Assembly (NCBI GenBank): GCA_012845835.1
Contig: JABAKD010000016.1
Coordinates: 14,001,020-14,065,019, forward strand
Length of the DNA stretch: 64,000 nucleotides
Direction: 5' to 3'
Origin: Undaria pinnatifida
Taxonomy: Eukaryota; Sar; Phaeophyceae; Laminariales; Alariaceae
The notes under the pieces were generated by a model, which was given only the letters and a program-made list of their open reading frames with translations, did not search any database and was not told the DNA's origin. Position numbers and translations under genes: made by a program. The stretch's first letter is position 1. Every line of letters begins with the position of its first letter. Positions 1-11,580 of the stretch are shown here, piece after piece.

Positions 1-45
1 TAAGCCTACACGTACAACTTTTGTTAAAAGTAAGCTTTTGGGGTG

Positions 46-230
46 GGGCATAGGTGAGGTATAGTTGGGGAATAGTTGGGGCATAGTTGGAAAATAGGTG
101 GGGCATAGGTGGGGCATAGGTGGGGCATAGGTGGGGCATAGGTGGGGCATAGTTGGAGCATAGGTGGGGCATAGTTGGGGCATAGCCGGGTGGGGCATAG
201 AGCTCCCCAAGTAACGAACCTCATAGTTGG
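46..230. repeat. Minisatellite, GGGGCATAGGTG-type unit
   Basis: About 15 imperfect direct copies of an 11-12 bp G-rich unit (GGGGCATAGGTG / GGGGCATAGTTG). The G-rich strand is the plus strand. Short open frames read across it are by-products of the repeat. Confidence 0.9.
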
Positions 231-299
231 GGTGAGGCAGAGAGCTTCTGAATCAAAAAGGTCAAGAGCCTCAAAATGTTTAGGTGCGCCCCTGCCGCA

Positions 300-395
300 C
301 TATAAGTACTATTGCACTATTACTATCACTACACTATTACTATCACTACACTATTACTGCACTATAACTACACTATTACTACACTATTACTACTA
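300..395. repeat. Short-period repeat, CACTATTACTAT
   Basis: Imperfect copies of CACTATTACTAT / CACTACACTATTAC. It lies left of the last recognised exon of the cyclophilin gene, so probably inside its next intron or in 3' flank. I see no further cyclophilin exon in 1-460. Confidence 0.7.
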
Positions 396-464
396 TTTGT
401 ATATAGCAGGGGACGATACGAGGTTCGATTGTACTCTACACTGTGAAAAGTTTCAAACACTCAC

Positions 465-3400
465 CTGCCAAACCCGACCACCTTGAAGTTCAGCCATGGC
501 TGGGGTGCAAGAGTTACCAAGAATTGCGAGGCATTCGTGTGCGGGCCGTCATTAGCCATCGCCAAAATTCCGGCCTCGTTGAGGTCGACAGCGAACGATT
601 CGTCTCCGAACACTTCTCCGTAGATTGAGACGCCGCCGTCGCCCTTGCCGGTCAGTATGTCCCCCCCCTGCACCCAGGCATCTCGTACCACACGGTGGAA
701 CGGGCTGCCTTTGTAGGTCAACCTGGCAGATAAAAGTCGTAAAATCATTTTTAGCGTCCACGGCACATGAAAAGCAGAACTTAGAGCGTAGTGTCCGCGC
801 TACCGAGCACCAGCTCACGGGACGATCGGCTGCCTTTGTAGCCCTAGGGCATAAGAAAAAACGAACTATGCTGCCCACCCAGCACCCGTTCGAGGGACGG
901 TCGATAACCGAGTTCGACTTCTTGCATAGGCTTCCCCTTTTCGGATAGAGGTAGCACCTTTTCACTGAAACCTTCTGTTTTGTGGCGGGGAGTTCTTAAC
1001 GCCGAATCGTCGGAAGTAACTGCCATTATTGAGCTTACAGCATTTTTCGTCGTACGCCTACTTCTACAGTAATAATACCTACAGTTTTAGTAGTGCCTAG
1101 AGTATCTGTAGCTCATGAGGTTGTTCATCTCGTCGGGTAGCACTCTTGGTTTTCTTAAAAACGAGTTTTTGCCGTGGAGAGGTGTACAGTACCTGGTAGT
1201 TGGTATGGAGTGCCCTCCGTGGATGAATAGTGTATAGATTAGACATGTTTGACGTGAAACTATGTCATGGTTGAGGTGAAACCACGTGGTATCGATAATA
1301 GATGTCGCAATCACGTCAAGGCCCTCATAGATGGGCGATAATGTAGATGACGGTGATCGGACATGCAGGACGCCCCTCACCTCACTACCCTACCTCGCCC
1401 TGCTCTGTCTTATTATAAAAAATGAAAATACACTCCAGCTGTGAGATCGAAGATTTCGTCGAAACTCATCTTTGCAAGCTGTGTGTGATACTCCGATCGC
1501 GCGTATTACGAGTTGTGTGTCCTCATTAAGGATACAGGTCGGCGACTCCCCTTACAACTACAGTGTAGCTATCAGGGTCAACAGGGTGATGTTAGTCAGT
1601 CTGTGCGCGGAAACTATAAAACCCGTTTCTGAGGGGGACCAAATCTGACAGCTGTGGAGGGAAATGTATCCGTTTATCAAGTGAACCCTGTAAGTCGAAT
1701 AACCGGTCTGTCTTATTATAGCGTTCTATTTTGAGAAATAATGTATAAGCTTTGAGCCTAGCCAGTGAGCCTATGGAGAGATAATAAAGACACCAGAACC
1801 CATGAGGGTCACGCTTCGCAACACCGACCAACCACGCGTCCCCCACTCGGAGTACCGTGACATGAGTGACATTGCACATAATTTATCGGGTGAAGAGCCT
1901 CATAAAACATAGGAAACCATTTTGACAATGGTTGCTGCACCGATCGATACCCCAGCAACCCTTTCATTTTTCTTGTTTCTTGTTTCTCTTTTGTTTTCTT
2001 GTTTTTTTCTGGGCGTGTTTATGATACTATTATAATATGAAAAGTTCGACGTTGAAGTCCATGCTGCGCATTCAATATTGTAGGGTGGCAAACATAATAA
2101 TGATAGTAAATATAATAAAATCAAGGGGCTGTTACAGACACAGGCCACCCTTTGCAGGTTTCTCTACTAGGCAGGTTCCACGTTGGTCACTCACTTATAC
2201 TAGATAGGATCTTGTATTAGTTTCACACACGCCGCGAGGCAAAAGCATCACCCCCCTTTTCCTATACGCACATGCCTTCAAAGGCATGCGAAACCCTTTT
2301 ATATCCAGCCGTATCCCATATATTACGCCGTGTTAGGCTCCCAGGGGAATACCACAACAATAAACAAGAAGACAGCTTGCAAGCTGCATCCACGCCTATA
2401 CCGCCTGCCACGCAGAGACGACATGAAGGACGAACTCACATAGTACCTGCTACGAGCACAATATATAACACAATATATAGCACAATATATAGCGGAGCCC
2501 AGGAAATGGTGTACGAAATAGCTAATTTCGATACAAAACGCAACGCTTGTCGCCCGACGCATACGACAACGATGGCTGTGTATAATACGACATATCTGTA
2601 TGCTGCTCGTTGGAGCATCCTTACACACGCTACTAGCGTTGTACATTTGTTCAAAAATAGACAGATAAACACGCCCGGCAACTTGCACAATCGACGAATC
2701 ATAAACAACTTACAAAGAAACACTGTTTTCGGCGAAATCCTCTATCTCACAGGTGAAGCGTAGTTTATTTGGTTTTGTACAAAATACGAAAACTCAAAAT
2801 GTAATCGTTGGCTTCGCTGTGCCATGATCGCTCACTTGTCCCCAGCATCCGATTTCCCTTTCTCGCCGGTGCAGAGCGCTCGGAAGTTCTCGCACGTCGT
2901 CGGACAATTTTCAGAAAACAGTTGAAACACGACACGCCGCGGTCGAAAGGAAGGGTCCAGGGCGATATCCATATACACCAGCGAGCACCCAGTGCTGACC
3001 AGATGTTTCTGCGTTAGTGGCAGATTGAAATTTGGATGGGGGGGGGGTGTACTCATTTCATGCATAGCCGTAGTCGTATAACCATAAACCCTCGCATCCC
3101 TACTATGCCGGAACGGAGCACCTCGGGTTTTCACCAACCAGGCAGACATTGCTTGCACCAAGCGCGAAGCGCCGTGAGGTGTTTGGCGAGTCGCATGAAG
3201 GGTGAACTGCGTCCTTCCAAGAACCGCTCGTAAGACGGACGTCGGCACCTTGTGCCTATTTTCTTGCATATGGGTGACAGCGCCAATGACTTGTACTTTG
3301 TTTTCTGATGTGACCACTCCAGAGACAGCAATGATAGGTATATTACTATGTAACCGCGTCGTGGGTGCCTCACCATATTGACACTACGTGATGCGATCAT

Positions 3401-6400
3401 TCCCCTTGTGCGGAGTTGGGGTTTTCCACCCCGCACAACATGATCTATCTCGATAACCATCATGGTAACTGCCAACAAAGACAAAAAACAAAACAAAAAC
3501 GGCACCCTGGTTGTCTAACTCACGCAGCGAATGGCATGTTTTACAGCGTGGTTGCTAACCAGCGCCAACCCCAATATACATACTATTTTTAAACAGCGTC
3601 GGTACCAACCGAGGCCAACTATTATATATACTTCAAGGGGAGAGGAGGGGGGGGGGGAGGGGGGGGGAGAGAGCTTGTTGTACCAGCGCACAGGCAAGCG
3701 CACCAGTGGAGAGGCAATACGAACTGTCCGAGAGAGTTCAATCGACAGGTCAGTCTCTCTATATAAATACAGTGAAGCGTATTCTGTACTACTGCATGCT
3801 CTCTTGCGATCATCGGTGTACCATGCACCTGTTTTCGTCTTTCAACAACGGTGTAGAAGAGGACTCAGGGAGACTAGAGGTCGCCATTAGCCGAGCAATG
3901 GACTTGCCGCGGAGCTTAGAGGCAACCAACCAACGAGAGCGTACTCCTGCAGGGTTCCGATGACGGCCCCACCATGAGAAGGGACCCCACAATGCACTTT
4001 CATAACAAAGAGCCCCGCAACACAACCGGTACTCTCACAAGAAACAGCAACACCGGCTCTCTCCTCGAAAATAACCCCAAAACAACCTCGTATCACCATA
4101 ACCTAAGATTTACGAGGAAACAAAAAATTCGACAACAGCTACACGAAAACTAGAGTAGGTTGTACCCTTTCTCAAATGAGAAGGTCAGGTTGAAACCAAC
4201 CTCTCGGTTTCTTGTCATAGCGTCGGTACTGCATGATTGTGTGACTGGTATGAGCAACAGCGAAGCCGCGTCGGCTGCAGACAAGGACATAATGTGTATC
4301 CTCGTGCTATTGTCGTTAACGCGATACAGAGTAATGGGTATTGTGCCGGTAAGCGTACACGCACAATGCTTGCGATCCGCTGGTGTATCTGCAGTCAACG
4401 ACAGCCTGCAACTCAGCACATGGCCTCGCCTCCGGCCATCCAGCACATGTGCTTATGGCTGTGACTGGTATATTAATGGTTGGCAATACCATATTGCTAA
4501 GCCGGGTACAGGTACAAGCAGGGAGGTAGACTTCGTGCATACTTTCCCTTCTGTTGAGGGGATATCCCTTTGTTTTCTTCAAAATTCTGGGATTTGTTAT
4601 GAGTGATGGACGTCGCAGTAGCTTATGCTGCATGTTGTGCAATGGCAAACATGACTATACTATATACTATAGTATATTCTGACCCAGTTGTTGGACCTCT
4701 CGTTTGGGAGAGGGGGGGTTCTACAATATACCTCGGATATAATGGTTTCCGGACTTCTTATTTTCTGTAAGTATCAGTCTCCGCATTAGTTTACACCTTG
4801 GTTCTTGTTAGGTGTCCTTTCTGTACACGTCATTTTTTTTCGGCGCTTTTCCCCTCGGGAGTCCCAAAAGGGTTATGTCAATGCTTGCACACCTCGGACA
4901 GATCACGATCGAATCATACAGATCATATAGATCATATAGATCATATAAACCATATAGATCATATAGACCATATAGATCTTATAGATCATGTAGATCATGT
5001 AGGTCATATAGATTGTACATCATATAGATCACGTACATCATCTGCAGTAGATCCTATAGCTGCCGTTCTGAGATGTTGTACGGGATCTGTAAATGTAGAG
5101 CGCTGATCCAGACCCGGAAGCACGTGCTAAATCATGCAGATCTTACGTCTCCCAACCAGTGACATGTGGTAACATGAGCTAGATCATACAGATCTTCCTG
5201 GAATATCTAGATCGTCAAGTGGAGATCGATAAGTCTGTTCGACGTGTGGATGCTTGTCAAAGCCAATACCATCTTACCTCACACTCCTGCTGTGCAATGT
5301 CGGCCCAGTTGGTTTTGTCATCTTCGCTCCTATCAAAAGGCGGCGCGATATTGCTCTCTGCAAAGCGGATAAGCTCTTCAACGCCACCCATGTGTTTTCG
5401 ACCGCCATCGGTGAGCACCAGATGTCTGGCCTTGTGCTGGGGACACCATACGAAGGCCGGGACGTGCGCTGCGCGGTCAGATGCGTGCCTGCCTGACGTT
5501 TTATGAACTTCATTGTACCTTTTTAGGTGCGTCTCTTGTGCTGAAGATACGAGGGCCCAGAAGTATTTTGCGTGGTTTGATGCGTGCTTTTCGTTGATGT
5601 CTGCATTACGCCGTTTTAGGTATGCCTACTGCACCTGGCAACCCTTTGATGGTGTGCGCACGTGCTCTTTTTCTTGCGGGTTCTAGTTCGTTTGGTTTGC
5701 AGAGGAACGTTATCGAGGCATATTTACTACCAGGTACACGACAACAGCACTGGGTAGAGATCGACGAACGGTACGTAGAGGCGTCCTTAACAACGCGTGT
5801 CTCCTGCCCAAAATTTCGAAGTTGAGCCCAGCCTCTCGTGTAATTCAATGATTCGAACCAACTAGCCGATAGAACTTGCCGACCGTGGTTACCGAACCAT
5901 GCAGAACACCAATAGAACTGGGCGGGGAAGAGATACAGCCTTGCGCAATATTTTGAAGGCGCGGCTGCTCAAACCGCATCAAGATGCGGCGTCCACAACC
6001 GTTCGAGACTGATCAGTACAAATACCCAAAGTGTTCGAGGCTGATCTGATAAGAATGAACGATACTACAGTAACTCGTGCTACTATGCAGCGGAAAATTC
6101 GTCATGACGCACACATGGTCTGAGCTATTGTGTACTGAAATGCACCGCCAACCTTCGAGTCGTTTTACGGTAGCCTCCAACTTGTGTTTCACGAGATCGC
6201 CAGTTTTCAAACCAGCTCCCGGCCGTACGTCCTGAAACACGGTAAACACGGTGCCCCTTGCCACCCTTACGTCATGGTGCGATAGCCCTTTGCAAACCAG
6301 GAAAATTTTGGAGATATTTTCTTCATAGCATACTTCATCGTGTCGAACAGTCACGAAACGTTCGTGAACGCAAACAACTGTTTTTTTTTGGGGGGGTATC

Positions 6401-8711
6401 GTAGAATCAGTCCTTGCTCTCTCATGCCCAGCCAGAAACAGGAGCCAACGACAAATTGAAACCAGTATCTCAGTACTATTGCTCCTCTTGATCATTCAAA
6501 AGCCAACGTCTTCTAAGAAGGCATTGCTCTTGTGTGCCAACCCACCTGTGGGGACATGCTGTGTTGGATCACCGAGTACCTATTTGCAACACCCTGTACC
6601 CACTGTCATCGCGCGAGAAACATGTATTTGACATGTATCCCAGGCAACTCTTTACCTGGTACATCATAACATGACATGGAAGATAGATTCATGCCCTGCC
6701 ATTGAGTACAATGCCTAAAAATAATCCGTAGTTCATAATTGCACGACACTTACACACTAGCGTGTTATTGCTTGCAAATGGGTGGATTTCGAGACTATCG
6801 CTGCCCTTCTGTCAACAAGTCCAGTGCTTTTCAACAAGCCAAGCACTGTCTGTGTTTCAACGCCGTTCCCCCTTGGGGCTTTAAAAAAAAAAGTCAGAAT
6901 AATTAATTTAGGATTACAGTGTTACATATGCACCATAATCACAGACCCAGAGTCAGCACTGACTACATATGGGATTCCGGTCGCCCCGGTGGCGTATCAG
7001 GTTATATTCGAGCCTGGTATATATAGGTTACTTTCGTGAGTTCGAGCCCCCCCGAGTGCATACTCGTATAAATTCGTGGGGACTTCTTCTTGTGCACAAA
7101 TTGACCTGCGGAAAGCGTGAGAGCGCGAGTTAGCACACTCGATGAGAAATCGACGAGCAGTTGGATTGCTGAACTCTATGCGCGATAAAAATTGAAGGCA
7201 AGAACCGGGGGGGAGAAGGGACGACACCTGTGACCACGGCTTGTCCAGAAGCTGGAATGTAGATGCGTGTGAAGAAAAACAAAAAAAATGGGTCAGTGGC
7301 AGTAGTGCATATGTAACAAAAAAGCACAATACGGGGTCGAATCACCCCAAGGGCCCTTCTTGCCTTTTTTCAGGAAAAGTGCATGTGTACATCTGAAATT
7401 TAGGGTATGGCTTTGTCCAACGCGGCGGAGCCAAGAGAACGCAAATACTGTAATCCCGTTCGCGAAAGTCGGTCCGTGCGTGCGTGTAGAACGGCAGCGC
7501 TGACCGAAAGGGTTGCAACCCTTGGATTAATCTAGGGTCTAGCGCTTAACAGCCAGACGAACCCCGGGTTGTGCTTTTGGTTCATGTGCACCATAAACAC
7601 TGCCCCATAGTCAGTCAGCGCTGACTATGCGTCAGTGGTTATGGCGCACAATGGATAGCATGGGCCACACGAAGCACCCCGGGCTGCCGCAGTGGGGGAT
7701 GCTTTCCGAACCACTCTACCACGTATAGCAAGCTGTACGACACTTACAAAGAATGGTGATACTTGTACACTTCTGCAATCTTTTTTTATACAATAGGCGC
7801 TTTATACGTTGCACTCGTCGTTGTTTTGGTCGCTGTGCATGGGCTCCAACAGTAGTATGTCGTACCTGTTAGAGACCGGTGTGGCATATCGCGTAGATCG
7901 CATTGTGCGTTGACCAATCAGCCAGCTTATACGCCAGGTACCACTGCTGTCAAGGCTTGCGTACAGACAGGTCTGGGAGAGCTCTAGCATCTACATTGAC
8001 ACTTACGAGTACACCCCCGACAAGATGGCTTTTACATTTTATAATGCGCACGAAGACCATGCACATGCGTCGTACGGATGTTGTGGAATTTTGCCGATAT
8101 CGTACCGAAAAAGCCGTACACGTGTGGTCTAAATAACTGAGCGGTACTTTTGTACGTTTGTCTTTTGTTACTTAACGCAGAGCAAGACCAGAAGATAATT
8201 GTGGGGGGCGTCAAATTAGGTAGGCGTTCATGACTCGCAGGTGGTTTAGGTTGTTATCGAAGGCAGCTCGCTCGGCTGCAGAGCTCGTAGCATACGTCGC
8301 ACCTCAAAGATGCTCGTACGGCTGCTGTAGTGGTCGCTCTTTAGCGCCGGTATGTGCCAGCCCAAACACCATAGCCGCAACCCGCACTACTCCGCATGCC
8401 GCAGCTATTAAACTTGTTGTTCTCATCTATGCCAGGCGATTCCACAAACACTATCCGCAGCACTACTCAACCGGCGCTGTAGAAGCAATGCTGTAGATGG
8501 ACCTAAAATGTTGTACCTCAAAGATGCTGCCGCCGACTTGTTTCTTCTTTCCCTCCAAAAATTCGTCGAAAGCCGCCTCGTGCATGGGCTCGACCGAAAT
8601 CTGTGTCGAGATGCCCGCGTTGCGCAAATCCAGCGCCATTTTGCAGCAACGATGATAAGACGGGTCTGAAATACATCCTTCTATGATGATGTCGCTGCAC
8701 TTCGACGACAT
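465..8711 (-). CDS. PPIL6: PPIL6-like cyclophilin (PPIase-fold protein), 3' end off window
   Basis: Four exons join in frame: 8711-8517, 5625-5278, 3008-2836, 722-465, with donors GTACAA, GTAAGA, GTGAGC and GTGAGT and phases 0, 0, 2, 2. About 324 residues are visible. Residues 1-181 form an N-terminal region that ends in a glutaredoxin-like stretch (GGRKHMGGVEELIRF). The cyclophilin domain starts near residue 195 (VYMDIALD, then NFRALCTGEKG, QGGDI, GKGDGGVSIYG, ANDGPHTNASQF, PWLNFKVVGFG). This order and the QGGDI..GKGD signature match PPIL6, a cyclophilin linked to cilia, rather than CypA. The Arg (FHRVV), Gln (QGGD) and Trp (PWL) of the CypA active site are kept. The F60, M61, F113 and H126 positions read A, W, L and V, so isomerase activity is doubtful. 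The last 30-40 residues lie left of the window. ATG at 8711 is the first Met, but the frame stays open to about 8876 with plausible sequence, so the N-terminus may be longer. Confidence 0.85.
723..2835 (-). other. Intron 3 of the PPIL6-like gene
   Basis: The 2.1-kb intron carries a dispersed repeat copy (1415-1665) and three short ACAATATATA units near 2459-2495. The long plus-strand open frame 2272-2763 and the minus-strand frame 1592-1879 have no recognisable domain and I treat them as chance frames. Confidence 0.75.
1415..1665 (+). mobile_element. Dispersed repeat R1, copy 1
   Basis: Nearly identical to 38830-39072 and, inverted, to 36857-37090 and 39090-39298. One end holds the sequence whose reverse complement reads ATGAGTTTCGACGAAATC. 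The other ends in CTATAAAACCCGTTTCTGAGGGGGAC. Copies in both orientations indicate a transposable element; I see no coding capacity. Confidence 0.8.
3040..3170 (-). mobile_element. R1-related repeat fragment
   Basis: Inverted match to 38640-38760: both contain the tract with CTATGCCGGAACGG or its relative CTATGCCGGGACGG and a G/C homopolymer. In 38640-39072 this piece is continuous with the R1 core, so it is probably the other half of the same element. Confidence 0.6.
4905..5045. repeat. Minisatellite GATCATATA
   Basis: About twelve copies of a 10-11 bp unit GATCATATA(GA) with small substitutions, inside intron 2 of the cyclophilin gene. The open frames read through it are repeat artefacts. 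Confidence 0.85.
5626..8516 (-). other. Intron 1 of the PPIL6-like gene
   Basis: The 2.9-kb intron contains a tRNA-derived SINE (6977-7262). A 160-codon minus-strand frame at 6013-6495 has plausible composition but no family I recognise; it could be a missed alternative exon or chance. Two TACCWGGTA sites lie at 5728 and 6653. Confidence 0.65.
6977..7262 (+). mobile_element. tRNA-derived SINE, copy 1
   Basis: The head has a tRNA-like A box (GGTGGCGTATCAGG) and B box (GAGTTCGAGCCC). The body includes GGAAAGCG..GAGAGCG and the tail GGGGGGAGAAGGGACGACACC..AGAAGCTGG. A copy at 25456-25740 is alike over its full length. 62190-62320 matches the head and mid-body, and 62985-63075 the tail. Confidence 0.8.
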
Positions 8712-8877
8712 CCGCACGTTGGGGAGAACAAGCAGGGGTACTAGCTCTGGGTTGTGATCACGCTGAAGTCGGATTGTGTCCGGGCGAGGAGGATAGCAGC
8801 CGTTTCGGTCGTTCCCAAAGGTTATATGCGGCGGAATTACGATACAGTCTCGTGGTTCCGTGTTAATGCGGTATTAT

Positions 8878-10590
8878 TTAGTGCGTACTGTTCATTTAGT
8901 GCGGTGATATTCGCTGGCTACGACGTCCTATCATCACGGACGGAAAATAAATGATCTTTTTATATTAGTATTAAAATTGGAAAGGTTATTAAATTTCAGA
9001 CCATAGTGTCATGGCACTTTCCATGGATAGTGCTGGATACCACTTTAGTGGGTGTATTGTCATCTGGCAAGGAACCGCACTAATTAGGGACCATGTGATT
9101 GACGGAGGGATGGAGAAGAGAGAGCCGACGAGAGAAAAGGAGCCACTGGACACGAGACACACGGGGCACACGCTGCAAGCTACAAACCGCTTACCACGGT
9201 GGGTGGAGTGTGTGTTGAAGGTTTTCCCGGTTACGCTGTGAGGAGTGTGGTACAGCCTAAAAGGTAAGGGGAGAAGAGGAGAGGACGTTCGCAGCTTGGT
9301 ATCCTGGGTCATGGTTTTGTTTTTGAATTTCAAAATGAAGGCTTATGGGCTGGCGGGCAGTGGTTCCTAATTTGCAAGGGTGGGAGCTGGGAGGGCGATG
9401 GCAACATAGCCCATGTAATAGGATCATTGGATGCACAATTCACAACCAGCTGGTGACAGCTGCTACAGTAACTACTGCCTGTAGTGCTGATTTCCCCCTC
9501 TGCTGTGAGTTTGTAAGTGCGCGTGTACCGGGCGATATGTTATGCTGATGCGCTGCTGTGGTTCCGTGCGGGATTGTGTGCTGTGATGCTGTTTGCCGCT
9601 GTGCAGTGTTCGACTCGTACCTCGCTGGGCTACAGCGGCAACTATAATACAGTCTACACAGTCGGTGCAGCAGCAGTGTCATCATGAGCAGTCGGTGCAT
9701 GGTCTATACGAACACAACCCCAAGCACAGCTACAGCAGTAGTATGCTCGCTACCGGTTCCGTACGCAAGAAGGAGTGTTGCTTCAAGCAACCTCCAACTC
9801 GAGGCGACGAGGGACAGGAGGCTACTGACTGTAGGCTGTAGCTGAGCATGTGGTGCGATACGCGATACGAGTGGGGACTCTCGACTCTGTTACGATGATA
9901 TGGACAGAAACGACGAGACTCTCGACCGAATGGAACCGCCGCAGTTGGGACAAACGTTTTTTGTCCAGGATACTTCGTACCTGATCCAGCAATATTGCAG
10001 AGTTGTGGGGAGCACCTTGTATGTCGAGATTGTTTTATGAACCTCACTTGGATGCACTCCGTTGTCAATCAATCGTTCGCGCCTCGCGTGCACCCGGCGT
10101 GCAAGTTTTGACCCTAACCCTAACCCTAGCGTTATTAATATGCACTGCTGTAATACCAGGGGGGCTTCACCGCGGCGGGCTGCCGCCCGCCTTGGCTCCG
10201 CGCAAGCCCGTATTTTCCAGGATGCATTACATGTATTTTGAGTATACTATACTATTGTAGGTAAATCCAGGCTGTACACGAGCGCGGCACTGCCAAGGGG
10301 TGCATTAAAAACAAAAAATGTTTTAACACATGACAAAAAACGCGTAATCAGTTGCAGTTAACCACCACAGCAACAAATTGCGTCATCCGGCACACCATGA
10401 CGAACAGCAGCAGCAGCAGCCCCCGCACAACTATTATTATGTACGTGTGTAATTTCAACAACAGCAGGAGCGGCAGCTGCGGCAGTTTGACAACAGCAAG
10501 CGGCACTTCCAGTATAGTAATAGCCATACAATGATACTTTTCTTCGAGCCGGTCCACGTAATGAACGAAAAAAAAAGGAGGGGGGGGAGT
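8878..10590. other. No gene recognised
   Basis: Upstream flank of the cyclophilin gene. The minus-strand frame 8989-9333 (114 codons) has no recognisable domain. The stretch includes a short telomere-like tract (10111-10129) and CAG-rich patches near 10403 and 10460. A promoter for the cyclophilin gene should lie near 8.7-9 kb, but I see no clear motif. Confidence 0.5.
10111..10129. repeat. Interstitial telomere-like repeat (CCCTAA)3
   Basis: About three units of CCCTAA in a row. This is the TTAGGG-type telomere unit in an internal position. It may be chance or a repair scar. Confidence 0.5.
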
Positions 10591-10599
10591 AAAAGCAAA

Positions 10600-11580
10600 A
10601 CAGTATCGAACATTTTACACACCGAGGCTCCAACCCAGAGAAAATAAACAAAAGAACTAACTTGAAAAAAATGTGATTTGACCTAGATTCGAACTTTTGC
10701 GCCAAATCGATTAATACTCGGAAAAAAGCTAAATTAAACGAGTATCGACCGATGTACACAACGAGGCTCGAACCCAGAGAAAAACGAAGAACTTTATTTG
10801 GCCGAGATTCGAAGTCGCGAAAAAATCGGGTAACAATCGTTCGGTGCTAACCCTCACGCTACTGTTGTGCGATCAATCAGCCAAAAAATGTGTTTATATA
10901 TATATATATACGTACGACTACGCACTTGACGTTTCGCAAGAGAAAAAATGCAAAAAACACGAATTAGCACCAGCTGTCACGACACGAAACGAGAACGGCC
11001 GAGGCCGACCCCGGCAGGGTCGAGAGAGTCGAACAAGGTGAGGCACGTACAGGAAAGAGCGCGCCGAGAGGTGGACCTCAGCTTGGGTTATCTCGAACAC
11101 GGCTCAAAATCTGGTCTAAATGGGAGCCTTCGGCTTTTCTCGTGCAACCTCTGGATAATTCTCCATGCGTTTATATTTATTAAAAGAAATAGAACGCAAG
11201 ACCTTGACGCCAAGACTCGAACCCGCGACTGGTCAATACAATGACGGTCTACCTGCTGAGCTACTACTATACCGCTGTCTTTGGCTTTTTGTTGAAATAT
11301 AATTTAGTGTCCTTTTACGCACAGCTCCGCACTTGACATTTCGGAACCGAAAAATTGCCAAAAATTGAATTCTGCGCCGGCCACCACGACACGAAGCGAG
11401 CACGACCGACGCCAACCCCGGCAGGGTCGGGAGAGTCGAGCAAGGTGATGCACGTGCAGGAAACAGCGTGGCGAGAGGTGGACCTTAGCTCGAGTTATCT
11501 CGAACACAACTCAAAACCTGGTCACAATCGGAGCCTTCGGTCGCCCTCGTGCAAGCCCCAACATCTTTGTACTTGAATTT
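10600..11580. repeat. Tandem dispersed-repeat cluster with tRNA-like segments
   Basis: The segments 10946-11150 and 11355-11560 are direct copies at roughly 80% identity, sharing GACACGAA(A/G)CGAG, GGCAGGGTCG and GAGAGGTGGACCT. Between them, 11215-11272 is tRNA-like on the minus strand (A box TAGCTCAGCAGGTAG, B box GGGTTCGAGTC), but its anticodon stem does not fold properly. Two B-box-like pieces (GGCTCGAACCC or similar) lie at 10620 and 10760. The cluster looks like tandem SINE-type insertions. Confidence 0.7.

Larger units (their letters stand above)
3009..5277 (-). other. Intron 2 of the PPIL6-like gene
   Basis: The 2.3-kb intron holds an R1-related piece (3040-3170), a poly-G patch near 3648-3668 and an AT-rich GATCATATA array (4905-5045). 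No exon-like frame with good splice sites was found between the flanking exons, which already join in phase 0. Confidence 0.7.

Noticed and set aside
6013..6495. 160-codon minus-strand open frame
   Set aside because: Coding-like in places but inside an intron whose flanking exons already join in phase; no family recognised. Kept only as a note.
11215..11272. tRNA gene on the minus strand
   Set aside because: The anticodon stem-loop cannot be drawn with a 7-base loop; it lies inside a repeat cluster.
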